The notes: generated by a model not told the origin, from the letters alone. DNA of 64,000 bases from Sceloporus undulatus (GCF_019175285.1 NC_056529.1:19030278-19094277), one strand, 5' to 3'. Counted from the stretch's first letter, positions 21,270-32,975 are shown. Program-made: numbers and translations.

Positions 21270-21879
21270 GATAGTGTTAAATCCAGTTTAGCCTCATTAG
21301 AGCAGATTTGTCCAAAATGGATGAAATGATGTAAAGGGTGACTAAGAAGTCCTATTCAAAAATAGGTTACCAAACAAAATTCATTAAAATAAATAACTGA
21401 TCATAACTTTGGTCCCTGATTTGTCTGGACATGTCTGAACATGATCGTTTCCCCAGGTTTGTCAAATTAGATCTGGCATACGCTTTTTTTGAAGGGTGGT
21501 GTTGTGTGTGTTATTAGTGAAGTAGACTTCCCAATATTAGCTTAGGTGATATTTTAGAAGGTCAGTGTCTGCTTTTTTTCTTTCTAAAAGGTCAGCAAAG
21601 GGGTTCAAGAACAGAAGAGTTCCACATTTTTTTTGTGGAGCTGAAAGAAAAGAGATGTGTTTGTGTGTCTCCGTCAGTCGGCTAGGGTCTTCTAGAATAA
21701 CCCCATAAAAAAACCCGGCGCAAATATTATTTGCAGAGCCGACAAAGCGTGAAATATCATGGAGGGTTACGTATAATTTGGCAGTCCCCCTTTTTTTAAT
21801 ATTTAAAGTATTTCCCACCGTGTTTATTTTTTCCAGTTAAGGAGGAATCCCCCAGCTCCGCTCAAATGAGTCACACCAG
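21270..21879. other. Unassigned sequence
   Basis: No feature was recognised. Homopolymer runs of T occur near 21570 and 21790. Confidence 0.45.
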
Positions 21880-21955
21880 GAGCAAACCCTTCTAGAACAT
21901 GGGCACATAACCACAAAAAACTATGGATGCTGGCCATGAAAGCCTTCGACTTCAC
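21880..21955 (+). mobile_element. Penelope-like terminal fragment
   Basis: The segment reads cccttctagaacatgggcac, then caaaaaactatggatgctgg and ccatgaaagccttcgacttc. It keeps the 3' part of the family and lacks the hammerhead-like block. Confidence 0.55.
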
Positions 21956-22197
21956 ATCACACCGGCTTTGTTGATTATTCCAGCTAAAGAAGCCTAACCT
22001 TCCTCTGCTCCCAGTTTACTTTACGTGTGTATGTGTGCGTATGTAAAACTTATAAAGTATTTTGTGGCATTGCTTTTGGCACAGGGCCGTGTTACGGGGT
22101 GCTTTTGATAATAGTTGCATTTCAACCAAATTCCTAAGCTGTGTTTGGTATGCAAACTGACACAGTCAGGCCAGTTGAAATGTGGCAGAAGAAATTA

Positions 22198-22214
22198 TAT
22201 ATATATATATATAT
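22198..22214. repeat. (TA)n microsatellite
   Basis: A short alternating TA run. Confidence 0.9.
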
Positions 22215-22387
22215 TAAAGGATTCTCTGTTAATATTTTGGTTGAAGACAGCTGTAGCTTCTTAAACATAGACTGTGATCCTGCATCAGGAGATGTAGCTT
22301 AGAGACATATTCACAATAATCTCCCATCCATTCCTGGCTGGTGGAAGAATGTGGAACAGTAGCAAAGCGTAAAGCTATTTTCCTATA

Positions 22388-22466
22388 GCTGGACACATTT
22401 GTCACCTTGAGTCCCTATACTGGGAGAAAGGCGGGATATAAGAAAATAATAGTAATAGTAATAATA
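22388..22466 (+). mobile_element. L2-type LINE 3' tail
   Basis: caccttgagtccctatactg is followed by gagaaaggcgggatataaga and a tail of (ataat)-like repeats. The ggcgggatataa motif with an ATT-rich tail is the recurring 3' end of L2-type LINEs in this window. Confidence 0.6.
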
Positions 22467-22655
22467 ATTGTTGTTATTTGCCCTCAAGTCAGCTTTGGAC
22501 CCATGAATGAGAGACTTCCAGGTCATACAGTCATCAACAGGCCTTGCAAATTCAGGGCCATGGCTTTCTCGATTGAATCTATTCATCTGGAATGCAGTCT
22601 TCCTCTTTTCCTGATGCCTTCCATCTTAACAAGTAATATTGTCTTTTCTAATGAA
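22467..22655 (-). mobile_element. RTE/BovB-related fragment
   Basis: The plus strand shows gaatgagagacttccaggtc, catcaacaggccttgcaaat and cagtcttcctcttttcctga. The same block is present at 48500-48715. It corresponds to a reversed RTE-type LINE 3' region. Confidence 0.5.
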
Positions 22656-22671
22656 TCTTGTCTTTTCCAGA

Positions 22672-22725
22672 GCCAAATTGGTGTAGGGGTCTGAGCGTTG
22701 GACTAAGTGTAAGATCAATATCCCA
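22672..22725 (+). mobile_element. tRNA-headed SINE scrap
   Basis: The segment agccaaattggtgtaggggt followed by ctgagcgttggactaa is the 5' head only of the SINE family. Confidence 0.6.
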
Positions 22726-22779
22726 ACAATCTGTGACTGGTTGTTGACGAACACCTAGTTTCCTCTGCTCTGGTTATTG

Positions 22780-23163
22780 TCAACAATTGTTAATTATTTA
22801 ATTATTAATGCTTGTTTTAATAATTGATAATTTAATTGTATTTTATCATTACCAATGGGAGAGTTAGGGTTATAATGTTATTAGATGATATTGTATTGAT
22901 ATTGTATTTCATTGGTTTATTTTAATGTAAGACGCTTTGATCGCTCGGAGGAGCGGGATATAAATACATATTACAGTGCGCCCATGCCTTATGTGGGCGC
23001 ACTATACGTGGCAACAAAGGAATGAATGGCGCACACACACCCAAGGCACATGTGCTCTGCTGCACCGCAAGCATGAGCCCCATTATATCGAGCATACATG
23101 TTTTTCGGCTAATGTTGGGGGTGGGGTCTGGAATGGATCCCCCGCGTAAGATAAGGGTCCACT

Positions 23164-23200
<37 letters not shown>

Positions 23201-23203
23201 TAA
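22780..23203 (+). mobile_element. L2-type LINE 3' end, interrupted by a MITE
   Basis: An AT-rich 3' region leads to gctcggaggagcgggatata and aatacatatta. The microsatellite tail (att)n resumes at 23163 after the MITE. The tail is therefore split by the insertion at 22974-23164. Confidence 0.6.
22974..23164. mobile_element. Mariner-type MITE family E
   Basis: A 191-bp element has the left end CAGTGCGCCCATGCCTTATG and the right end gataagggtccactg, with TA at both flanks (22972-22973 and 23165-23166). The same family is at 44215-44477. Confidence 0.75.
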
Positions 23204-23345
23204 ACTGGGAGACCAGGATTCGAATCGCTGCTTAGCCACAGAAACCCATTGGGTGACCCGCTCTGTCATTCTCAGAAGAAGGCAAAAGCAAACCACCTTT
23301 GAACAAATTCTGCCAAGAAAATCCCTTAAGAGGGAGAAAGCATAG
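23198..23345 (+). mobile_element. tRNA-headed SINE, 5'-truncated
   Basis: A B box in accaggattcgaatcgctgc is followed by gaaacccattgggtgacccg and gaacaaattctgccaagaaa. The head and the final tail are missing. Confidence 0.75.
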
Positions 23346-24402
23346 ATGGCAGCATGGGTGAACATGGGTAAGCAAGAGAAGAGTATGTGTTTATTTCAAT
23401 AACATATGATTTGGCTTATTTGCATTACTTTCTACTATAGGAATTGTTGGGTATAGAATTTGCAAAAAGGTTATTTTTCTGGATTCCAGGTCCCAGAAAT
23501 CCTAAACCTGTGTGCCAAATGGCCATCACGCTTGGGGATCCTGAGATTTGTGATCTAGAAAATAGCTTTCCAAATCACTGATGGAGGCATGGAAATAGCC
23601 TATCGAGATACGGGACGATGTGGCAAATATATTCTCAAGTCAAGTATAGCTTTCTGCTACTTACACTCTTCCTTAAGGTCTGCTCAGTCATTCACTCACC
23701 TTTCTTTGCACAGCTGCTCCGCTAAGATCCCTGGATTCTTCAGCTTCCTTTGTGCTCCCTTCCAGCTGCCTGCAGAGCTGGGCTTAAGCTCCAAGGATTT
23801 GTTTTCTAATATTTCTGAAATCTTATTTTTCCCCAGCTCAGGTGTCTTTTTCTTGCACCTGCCAGCTTTGGTTGCATTGTCCCTCCGAAGCCAGGGCCAT
23901 CTAGCTCTGAAACATAGGCCAGTATAGCCCAAGGCGCATAGAAGATGCATGTAATCAAAACTGGGATCAGATTAATCCCGACAAACAGGTGCTCGGGAAT
24001 CCACAGGTTGGGAGCATTGCTTGGAGCTTGACATTTCGCAGGGACAAAGAGTAGAAGCAGGGAGCATGAGGGTTCACATCCAGGGGAGACACATGGTTAT
24101 TTGTCCACATATAGAATAATTGGGTATTTTAATTTATTTTACTTCTAGTTTATATGTATATTCAGTCTCTCAGCCTCCAGGAGTCAATGTCAAAGCTGAG
24201 TTCAAGCTGCGATCAGGATGGCTTGTATGTAAAGGAATAGGGCACATTAAACATTTCGAAGAATGTAGCACACTTAACCTTAAGAAAGAAGTAAACTTAG
24301 CCATAGTTAAGAACGTGGCACACTTAACCTTGTTTAAGAAAGTAGTAACTACGTTGTATGCTCATGCATAAGTCTAGAAATATTAGTCAAAAAATTGACC
24401 TC
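23346..24402. other. Mostly unassigned sequence
   Basis: A decayed hairpin-like repeat lies around 23462-23570. At 24235-24350 a unit of about 50 bp containing ggcacacttaacctt is tandemly duplicated (starts at 24261 and 24311, with a partial third copy upstream). No gene was seen. Confidence 0.45.
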
Positions 24403-24409
24403 AATAATA

Positions 24410-24476
<67 letters not shown>
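24403..24476. repeat. (AAT)n microsatellite
   Basis: A long AAT run that forms the reversed tail of the adjacent L2-type fragment. Confidence 0.95.
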
Positions 24477-24535
24477 TTTATTTGTATACCGCCCTCTGGC
24501 AAACCAATCCGGGCGGTTAACAACAGTAAAAACCT
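24477..24535 (-). mobile_element. L2-type LINE 3' end, reversed
   Basis: tatttgtataccgccctctg then gcaaaccaatccgggcggtt is the exact reverse of the 3' end seen at about 33730-33775. The AAT run is its tail. Confidence 0.8.
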
Positions 24536-24589
24536 GATTCGACTTATCCACGGATCAATGCAAGTACTGTACTTTAATTCTTATTTAAA

Positions 24590-24765
24590 AAGGATGGTCT
24601 ATGACAATATCAATAACACAATTCAAGACCAGGAAGGAATAAAAAGACGTTGGATAAAAGACAGAGAAGAGTTATATAAAAGAGATGGCAACACGAAGGA
24701 CCCATGGAACAAAGAGCCATGTGAAGATAAACCCCAGATTCTAAAAACTGAAGTGAATATTCTTA
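24590..24765 (+). mobile_element. RTE/BovB LINE ORF fragment
   Basis: The translation TIQDQEGIKRRWIKDREELY followed by KRDGN and later ILKTEV matches the BovB polyprotein region just before the reverse transcriptase motifs (pattern E-x-I-K-x-R-W-x-x-Y-x-E-E-L-Y-K). It is short and isolated. Confidence 0.7.
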
Positions 24766-24823
24766 GTATTTTAATACTGTTTTCCATATCAATTACCTCT
24801 TGAAGTTCCATTCCATGATTTCT

Positions 24824-24824
24824 C

Positions 24825-24861
<37 letters not shown>

Positions 24862-24912
24862 TGTTTATTTTTAGCCTGCCTTTCCCTATGGATGGAGGTG
24901 GGTTACAATAAA
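24824..24912 (-). mobile_element. L2-type 3' tail with (AAT)n
   Basis: An AAT run is followed by gtttatttttagcctgcctt and tggatggaggtgggttacaa, the reversed tail of an L2-type element. Confidence 0.6.
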
Positions 24913-25602
24913 AGGAAATACAGTATATATATCCTTTTGGTACAGTCCTGAAGAGCTACTTGTTTTGGTGTATTGTTAGTTGGATTTCTGTAACTCATGA
25001 CAAAGAAGATAGTTATTTGCACAACACTGACCTTCTTCCACTCATCTGTTGTATCATCTCATTTCATAGAGATAACTTTAGGATAAATAAAGAGTCATCA
25101 CCCATTTTACAACAAATAACTCATCAACAACAACTTTGTTTTCAATTTGCTTTGTCACGGCTGAGCCTTGACACAGCAAAGAGCAAGTCCCCCAAAAGAA
25201 GGAAATTGGTTTTATAATGTTCTGAAATCAAACCCAATTGCACAACAGGAATCTGGAAAGATCAGTCGATGGAAAGAAAAGCCAAGGGACAAAAACAGCA
25301 CCAAGGGACATGTTGCTTCTGTCCTTAAAAGTCATGGAAAACAAGCACAGAGGAACAAAATGGCCATTTGTGATGAACCATGATGCTGAGCCTGAGTGGT
25401 GCAATAGATCCTACCTATAATCCATTGCTAGCCATTGTGTTTTTCGTTACTTGTTAAAGTTACTTGTAAAGGTATATCATTTTGACCTGAATTTTCCATA
25501 TTTTTTGCTATTCTCCTATCACTTACATTTAAAAAACAAAAAACAAAATCCCTATCAAATAATACAAAAAGTAATAGTTGGAATGCAGTATGGGACTTAA
25601 GC

Positions 25603-25812
25603 CGCATCCGCACTGCAAAAATAATCCATTTGGACACGACTCTAATTGCCATGGCTCAATGCTATAGAATTCTGGGATTTGTAGTTTCTTGTAGAGCTAG
25701 AGCTCTCTGACAGAGAAGGCTTAATGTCTCGCAAACTGGCAGTTCCCAGAATTTCATAGTATTGAGCCATGGCAGTCAAAGTGGTGTCATTTCTGCAGTG
25801 CATATGCAGCCC
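25603..25812. mobile_element. Hairpin MITE family A, full copy with target duplication
   Basis: Left end GCCGCATCCGCACTGC and right end gcagtgcatatgcagccc are flanked by TTA on both sides. Both arms carry ccatggctcaatgctat or its inverse. The 3-bp duplication suggests a PIF/Harbinger relationship for family A. Confidence 0.8.
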
Positions 25813-27239
25813 TTAGACCTTCATAAGTGGACTTGTGAATGCAAGTAGCAACTGAACAGTTGTACAACATCTGCTGCAACTCTAAGAAAAATTAAAAAGA
25901 AGAAACGAGAGGAAGAGAAGGATATTTTTTGTTGTTGTCATATGTCTCAGAATTAAAAAGGAAACTCACTTGATGGTGGGAATGAAATGCTGCAGCTGGT
26001 GCTGGGAATTTCCAGAAGACAATCTAGGTCCAGTTTTCTTTGGGTATATTTTTTTAACAGTTCCCAAGAACTACAGAGCCAAATACTGGACCCTTCTGAT
26101 ACATATACACAGACTGGAGGAGACCATTGTAAGGTTTGTGTGCTACACACTGCAGCCTTTCTTGTCAGTTTTGCTCATCCTGAATGTTCAAGCCAGGTTC
26201 CTATGTCTGTAAATCACAGGTGGAAGTCATGCATCCTTCCTGAAGTCATTGGATTGCAGCTCCCAGCATCCTATGCTAACCTAAATAAGGCCACTGGAAG
26301 GTGCAGCCCAACAGCACCTGAAAAGATTCCCATTCTTGCCTAAAATTTTAAAAATGTGGGAAGGAAATGGGAAAAGTGGGTTGGAAAGGAGAAAAGGGGG
26401 TTCCATTCATTCAGTTCAGGATAAAATTCGGGCACCGGTTTGTGCCCAAAATATTGAATTGGACAGCAAAGCGGTACATTCTGTCCATCTGCTAAAATTA
26501 GGAATTGCTCCAGTGGGAATGCGGTTGTGCACAAGAATGTGTTCTGCAAGGCTTTGCGCCAAACCACTGACGCCCAGCGAGGGAGAGATCTGTCATGTAA
26601 AAGCAATTGCAAATGACGGATGGCAGGATTATTATTATTATTATTATCTGCTGTATGAAAAATAAAGCCTGGAGGCCACACGGAGTTTGATCAAGCAAAA
26701 GAGATGACTTTGTGAAGAAGCTTCCATGCTGGCCATAAGAGATCAAATGGAGCAAGGCGACCGTACTATGAAATGAAAAGGAGGGATTGCTTTTGGCAGA
26801 CTGTTGGAAGAGCAGGCACCTCTCTTTTCTCTTGCCTTTGACTTCCTTCTTTATATCTTTGGAGGCGGGAGTGAACAGAAGGGAGAGCACATTTTCATCT
26901 TTTTCTTTACAGAATCACAGAATCTTAGGAGATTATCGCATGGGGATGGGAGACGGATGGGATCACTCCCCTGTCCTTATCCCATCTTTGACTGCAATCT
27001 GCAAAAGGCTTTCAGATTGTAGTGCTATTGTCCTGCCACTGAAGTGGCATTGCATTAATGCAAACTCCTGTTAATGCAAAATGCTTCAGTGACGGGAAAA
27101 TGATGGGATCCGTGCGACGTCATTCCAAAGTCTTTCATGTGGTTGTGGTCAAACGTGTTTTCTGGATGGGATAAAGCCCACATGAGCACAACATCATATT
27201 AAAACCTTCTTGCGATCAGGCTACGAGAATGGGAAAAGG
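25813..27239. other. Mostly unassigned sequence
   Basis: A short (ATT)n run lies at 26629-26648. Around 26210-26310 a hairpin-like scrap (cattggattgcagctcccag) may be another decayed MITE. The rest shows no recognisable gene. Confidence 0.45.
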
Positions 27240-27472
27240 ACGGGACAAGGATGTTTCATCCCCCATCTGATAATCTCCTTAGAGATGGAAGCGGACACAA
27301 AGGCTGTCAAGTCAAAGCCCTTCCATGCAGGGACAGACAACTAAAACGTTCTGGAAAAATGCCCATTCAATCTCAGTTTAAAGATCTCCAAAGAGGGACA
27401 GTCCACAACCTTCTGAGGCAGTTTATTTCAGTGTTACACAGCCCTTACAGTAAAAAGGTTCTTGGCAATGTT

Positions 27473-27587
27473 TAGGCACTGGGTAACCTTGGGCAAGTCA
27501 CAGGCTCTCAGCCAAGAAAACCTTGTGATAAGTTCACTTTAGGTTCACCATAAGTCAGAAATGATTTGAAGGCACTGAGCAGCAAAA
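27473..27587 (+). mobile_element. SINE body/tail inserted in CR1
   Basis: The segment contains actgggtaaccttgggcaag, then ttcaccataagtcagaaatg and atttgaaggcactgagcag. This is the body and BovB-type tail of the tRNA-headed SINE; the head is missing. Confidence 0.7.
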
Positions 27588-27844
27588 TTTAGGTGAAATC
27601 TCCTCCCTTGTACAGTACTTTGCATCCATTAGTCCATGTTCTAGTCTCTGGAGCAGAAGAAATCATGCTTACTACATCTTCTACATATCATCCCTTCAAA
27701 TATTAAAAGGAGGCTGTCACGCCATCTCTCAGATTTCTCCAAATTAAACATATCCAGCTCCCTCACTTGTTCTTCAGAAGGTTGCAATTTCCAGATCATC
27801 TTGGTCTCCTTCCTCTGGACACATTGCAGCTTAGTCTTTTTGTG

Positions 27845-27966
27845 AGATGGATGCCAGCCACAGATGCTGGCGAAACGTCAGGAATAAACTCTTCTAGAAC
27901 ATGGCAACATAGCCTGAAAAACCCACACAAAGCTATGGCTGCCGGCCATGAAAGCCTTCGACTTCC
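27845..27966 (+). mobile_element. Penelope-like terminal fragment inserted in CR1
   Basis: It reads atgccagccacagatgctgg, then cgaaacgtcaggaataaact, cttctagaacatggcaacat and ccatgaaagccttcgacttc. The 3' side of the hammerhead-like block is consensus-like (stem II, GAAAC, GTC), but the CTGAAGA side is cut off. Confidence 0.6.
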
Positions 27967-28047
27967 CATTCCAGCTTGTTGATATCCTTCTTGAACAGTG
28001 GTGCCTAGAGCTGGATACGGTGTTCCAGGTGAGGAATGGATGTACCT

Positions 28048-28104
28048 AAAGGAAATAATAAAGGAATAAAGGAAATAATACATTTCAGGAATAAAGGAAA
28101 TAAT
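28048..28104. repeat. Minisatellite-like repeat
   Basis: The unit ggaataaaggaaataat recurs two to three times imperfectly. Confidence 0.7.
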
Positions 28105-28178
28105 GAGTAACAGCAGCAGAAAAGACACAAAATAGTTCAGCTCATGACAGTTTAGAAGCAGCCAAGAGGCACTTATTA

Positions 28179-28392
28179 CAGTGGGCCCTTGGTATCTGAT
28201 GAGGTTCGGTTCCAGGACCTTCTGTGGATACCAAAATTTGTAGATGCCCAAGTCCCATTAAATATGATGGTGTAATGAAATGGTATCCTTATATAAAATA
28301 GCAATATCAAGATTTGCTTTCCGGAATTTATGTCTTATGGGAATACTTTTAAGGCATGGATGGTTGAATCCATGGATATGAAGGTCTGATTG
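28179..28392. mobile_element. Tigger/mariner-type MITE (MER2-like ends)
   Basis: A 214-bp element has the left end CAGTGGGCCCTTGGTATCTG and the right end tatgaaggtctgattg, with TA on both flanks. It is the same family as 19557-19780. Confidence 0.8.
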
Positions 28393-28621
28393 TATATACC
28401 AAGCCTTGACGTTCCTCTTTCTGAGGTTGCCCTGTATCTGCTGTAGATCTTGAAGAGCAACCTGGACCTAGTCTGACGTAACAAAAAGCATGTTTTCTCT
28501 GCAGTTAGATATGAGGAGAGAGTAGTGGAGGAGATGTCCTATGTGTCTATATTCACATGCTTCTGAATAATAATTTTAGAAAGGTTTTGGGTATTATTTT
28601 AGCACTGCACCCACAGTGCAG

Positions 28622-28694
28622 AGAAAACTCCATGAGAGGTTTGCCTTAGGGTCGCCCTAAGTCAGAAATGACTCGAAGGCACACAACAACAAAC
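28622..28694 (+). mobile_element. SINE tail scrap
   Basis: The segment ccttagggtcgccctaagtc and agaaatgactcgaaggcaca with a caacaac end is the BovB-type tail of the SINE family. Confidence 0.75.
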
Positions 28695-29580
28695 AAAACC
28701 CATGCGCAGGTCCGGCTGTTTTGTATGTACACACAGCTTGGATTTCGGCCATAGAGCTTAATTTGCCATAAAACACCAATGCGGCCTTCCAGCCTGTGCA
28801 AGTCAGCCAGAGGTTTCATTAGCAGCTCTTCCACAGAAACCTTGCAAATGTTCTGTCACTTTATTTATTTTACAGGGTGTCCTTTCCCCCCATTTTCAGA
28901 TGTCCTTTCCACTCATGTATATTTCTTTCTGTGGCAGTTCGGGAGGGGAAAAAATCCCTTGTTTTCACATGCAAACTCTTTCAATCTGTGAAATATATAC
29001 ACAGAGCGAGAGGTTTTACGGCCGCACTCTGCATGGATATACAGCTTTGGGTAGCATTTGATGTAAGATTCATGCATTTAATCATTTGCAGAAGTAACCA
29101 CCCATAAATTCAGGTCGGTTATAGCTTCAATGATGTTTTCTTAACAGTGCATTTTATGCCTCGTTTCTTGCTGGATTTATGGCATTTGCGTAATTTTTGT
29201 ATTATTGGCTCCAAGCGTTTCTCCTCAACATCTGCTCAAAGTTCTCTTTTTGTTCTTATGAATGTTGTTCTTGTGTGGAAAGGAGTGGGGCGCGGAGGGA
29301 GAGGAAAGTCATGCACATGCTTTTGTGAACAAAATGTTAAGAGGGACTATGTTCATAAAGTTGAATAATGGTCCTCAGCAGGCTTGACGGTGTCAGATTG
29401 TGATGGATTACACAACCATCCCTTGCTGATGAAAACAAACGGCTGCTAGGAACCTGATAAAGCATCAATAATCGGACTGACTAAAACCTAAGGTCGGGAT
29501 GCTTGTTGGCATGGATAGACACCAAAATACATTTCCCATTTGATAACTGAGTGGATCAGGAATAGGTTGGTGGAAGATTA
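28695..29580. other. Unassigned unique-looking sequence
   Basis: No repeat or exon was recognised. The block at 28740-29400 has high complexity without repeats and would be a reasonable place to look for conserved non-coding sequence. Confidence 0.45.
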
Positions 29581-29782
29581 TGGCTGCATATGCACTGCAG
29601 AAATGATGCAGCTTGACATTGCTTTATCAACCATGGCATAATGCTATGGAATTCTGGGAACTGTAGTTTGGTGAGATATAGAGTCAGACAGCTCTGGTGC
29701 CACAACAAACTACCAATTTCAGGATTCCATGGCAATAAAAGCAGTGTCAAACTACATTGATTCTAGTGCAGATGCAGCCCAG
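29581..29782. mobile_element. Hairpin MITE family A, full copy
   Basis: Left end tggctgcatatgcactgcag and right end ctagtgcagatgcagccca are imperfect inverted repeats. The arms carry diverged versions of the gacaccactttaactgcca block. Confidence 0.8.
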
Positions 29783-31829
29783 GCAGACCTCCAGATCAAA
29801 TAAATGCCAGTCAGCCAAAACTCTGGATTAGAGACAGAAAAATTTCTCAGTCTTAACCGTGTTGAATTTCACAGAATCCTACCTGAATTATTTTCCCACG
29901 CTTTGCTCATTTCGGATTGAGACAGATAGGCTGAGATCCTACATCCGGTGCCATAACATATATCCCCACACGTGGAAATAGGTGTTACTTGTGCTATGCA
30001 ACTCTTGTGCTGGTGAATGGTAAGGTTGCACAACTGAACCAGGATGTCAATGTGCAAACAAATGCACCAACAAATGTTTAGGTGCTGCCATGTGCAGCAG
30101 CAGAGCCATGTGCAAAAGCACTGCATGTGCCCTTCCACTTCCACAACTATGGCTGTTCATGGGACTTTCAAAGGTAAGGCACACCTTTCTTCTCTCAATA
30201 CATCTTGGCAGATTTAAAAGAGATACCTTCTACGAGACTCTCAGTGCCAACAGAATTATTTTCCATTTCATTCTGCTCCAGAATGATTTTTATAATGGTT
30301 TCTAGAATAGAATGAAATGTCCAAGAATGGTTTCTGCCTTGATCTGGAAATATTTGTAGGTTGTTTGGATATTTAAATACTGCATCTCTTTTTAGCTGTT
30401 CACATTTTAAAAATTTTGTGCCAAATTTTATTTTTGCAGACTAATAATAATAATGAATGGAATCCTGTTGGCTAGCCCCAACTAAAGTAAACCTATTAGC
30501 TCAATGGGATTTATCTAACTAACTAACTGATAGATTCTCCTTCTCTTTCTCCTTCTTCCTTTCCCACTGTTCGCAGTTTGTCAAAGTCGACTTGAAGGCA
30601 GTTAACAACTCACTTTAGTCAGGACTAACAAAGGGATCTAGGACAAGATCCTCCTTAAGTAACTTTTCCAGGCTTTGTCTCTGATGAACTATGTCTGTGC
30701 TGCAAAGGAAACAACATTACTCTTTGCAAAAGGCTTTGTGCAGTGATGATAAATGTCCTTCCTTTCTTCCTCTGAGGTTTCTACATTTATTTGCAAAATC
30801 AAATGCAATTATTTTGCTTTGCAATATTTATTATTTTCCAACTTTAAAAAAAATATTACCAAAATATATGAATACTTGCAGAAAATTCCCCCCTTCTTTC
30901 CATGAGTGCACAGTTTGGAATGGCAATTCTAAACCTTCCCAATAATGCTGCAGATGGTTAGCACAGCTGTTAGCAAGTAAAGAAGAACATGTTGATTTTT
31001 CATTTCCAGTGTCTCCATGGGGGAATATTCTTTTCCAAGTGGTTTTGTGATGTCCTCCTCTCATGACAGAGCACAGAAGTGCAAATATGTAGCATCCTCA
31101 CAAACACCTGTAAGATGAAGGACACCAACCTATGACAAGGACTTTGAATCAACCAGTTCGAAAGTCTTGGCCATGGGACAACTCCCCACCATCACTGCTC
31201 CCTTGATAAATCATGACAGACATGTGCTTGGATGATTTGGAATAACATTGCCTCTTGCTGATGGAGAAATGGAAGCCTTGTGAATGGCCTTTCGTGAGTC
31301 ATGGCTCCTCTCAGCCACTGGAATTCACATCATGAAAGAACTTGCTTGGATGAAGTCCAGAGATCTGTCACAGGGTGCACAATGTTATGAATCTGGGAGC
31401 TAATTTGCTCTCCCCAAATTCACCCACCATTACCAATATCTGCAGGGAGAGAAAGCACAACAAGCCATTGAAAACAGCCATGGAACTTTCCTCTAGGTTG
31501 CCAACTTTTGGTGACAGATTGCTACAAGCAATGCTTGCTTCTACATATTTCCCCCTTCCTTATTCACCAGGGTTGTTTGATGCCAAATCCTGGGGCAAAT
31601 CTGCCACTGATTTCAGTGGCAAAGGCTGGTGAGTGACTCTGGAGGCTACAAATACAGCCTGAGCACCATATGCAGCCTGTGGATCATGTTGGTGGTTCAA
31701 CGCAATCTTTTTAGTTCAGCATTCTCTTCTTCTCAGTAGCCAGCTAGATGCCCCTAGGAATCCCACAAGGAGGACAGGAGCACTATGCCTGTTATTGTGC
31801 TCAAGTATCTGGCATGAAGAAGCATGAGT
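29783..31829. other. Mostly unassigned sequence
   Basis: Two kilobases contain only a possible short repeat scrap near 30460-30540 and no recognisable gene. A gtaag donor-like site at 30175 ends an open frame, but no acceptor or homology supports an exon. Confidence 0.45.
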
Positions 31830-31920
31830 GTATGCTAACTGCCTTCAAGTCAGCCTTGAATTATGGTGACCCTTTGAGTTTGAGATGCGGTGCTGGAGAA
31901 GAGTGCTGAGGTTGGATGGT
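31830..31920. mobile_element. SINE tail and BovB scraps
   Basis: ctgccttcaagtcagccttg (reversed SINE tail) is joined to tttgagatgcggtgctggag (BovB ORF, plus strand, F-E-M-R-C-W). Both are short. Confidence 0.5.
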
Positions 31921-31942
31921 CACAAAGACTAACTAATGGGTT

Positions 31943-32071
31943 AAGTGAAGTCAAAGGCTTTCATGGCTGGCATCCATAGTTTTTTGTAGGGTTTGGGGGC
32001 TAAGTAGACATGTTCTAGAAGAGTTCATTCCTGATGTTTTGCCAGCATCTGTGGCTGGCATCTTCAACATC
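31943..32071 (-). mobile_element. Penelope-like terminal fragment
   Basis: The plus strand reads gtcaaaggctttcatggctg, then catgttctagaagagttcat and gatgttttgccagcatctgt. The hammerhead-like core is degraded to TTGAAGA and AAAAC. Confidence 0.55.
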
Positions 32072-32943
32072 ATTTGAGCAACATGGCTGACAACCTGTGT
32101 CTTATGTATGTTGACAATGTTCGGCTACATGGACAAATGGTTTGGCTCAGCTTTCAAAGACATCAGGGAAGCTCTGTTTGTAAAATTTGGTCAGGCATGG
32201 CTACCGTAGACACGTAAAGCCTTTCTTGAAGCTGGCAAACATGGATCATGCATGTGTGAACTCAGCTTCAGTTAAATCCTTTCTTTCCAGGGGAGCAGCT
32301 GTTGAATTAAATTCTTCTAGCTTCTGGAATGGAAACCCATGATGTGGAGAAATGTCTCTCTACAATAGCACCGAGGTTAAAAAACACATTTCTATATTTC
32401 CTTTGAATCCTAGACATGTTCCGGGAATATCTGATCCACTCCAACTGGCAGAATGCAAGAGGTGGGTTGGGGAATTCTGTTCTTTCAATAGCACTTTATT
32501 CATGGTGGTCTGGCAGAGGCTGAAATGATCTTTTTGAGGACTCTGACGGCAGCATCTTGGAGCCTTCCGAATCTTTTCTTAGAAATCTATATGGGCGATT
32601 CAGTTAAATTTTTCCACCTTCCAACCATGGTAAAGAAAAAAAGACCAAACCCCAAACCACATACTTGCATCAACATTAGTAACAAAAGAAAGAAAGAGAG
32701 ATAGAGACATAGAGAAAGAAAAAGAGAAGTATTCAAGATCTACTGTGATGTATATTTACATAAAATATGGCCTGATTGCAAGAGATTGGTAATTATTGCA
32801 GTATAAATTGGTAAATCACATTTTTGAGGGGGGTGTTCAGGAGCAAGTTATTTTTCTCTTTAAGACAAAGAGCAAGATGGCACCCGCTATCACTGGATGG
32901 CTCAAACCAGACCAGACTAGCAGCTGAATCTTGGCTGTAAGAC

Positions 32944-32947
<4 letters not shown>
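32072..32947. other. Unassigned sequence
   Basis: Purine-rich (agaa)n-like sequence occurs at about 32678-32730. Nothing else was recognised. Confidence 0.45.

Positions 32948-32975
<28 letters not shown>

Larger units (their letters stand above)
27240..28045 (-). mobile_element. CR1 LINE 3' region interrupted by two insertions
   Basis: Reversed CR1 sequence appears in three blocks: 27240-27472 (aaagatctccaaagagggac), 27588-27838 (agtctctggagcagaagaaa, ctcctctggacacattgcag) and 27967-28045 (gatatccttcttgaacagtg, gtgttccaggtgagg). The blocks are collinear. The gaps hold a SINE tail and a Penelope-like fragment. Confidence 0.75.

Noticed and set aside
22922-23365. 147-codon minus-strand frame
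   Set aside because: It crosses a MITE, an ATT microsatellite (poly-Ile) and a SINE, so it is accidental.
30090-30175. Possible exon ending at a gtaag donor near 30175
   Set aside because: There is no convincing acceptor upstream and the translation is low-complexity Cys/Ser/Ala-rich sequence.
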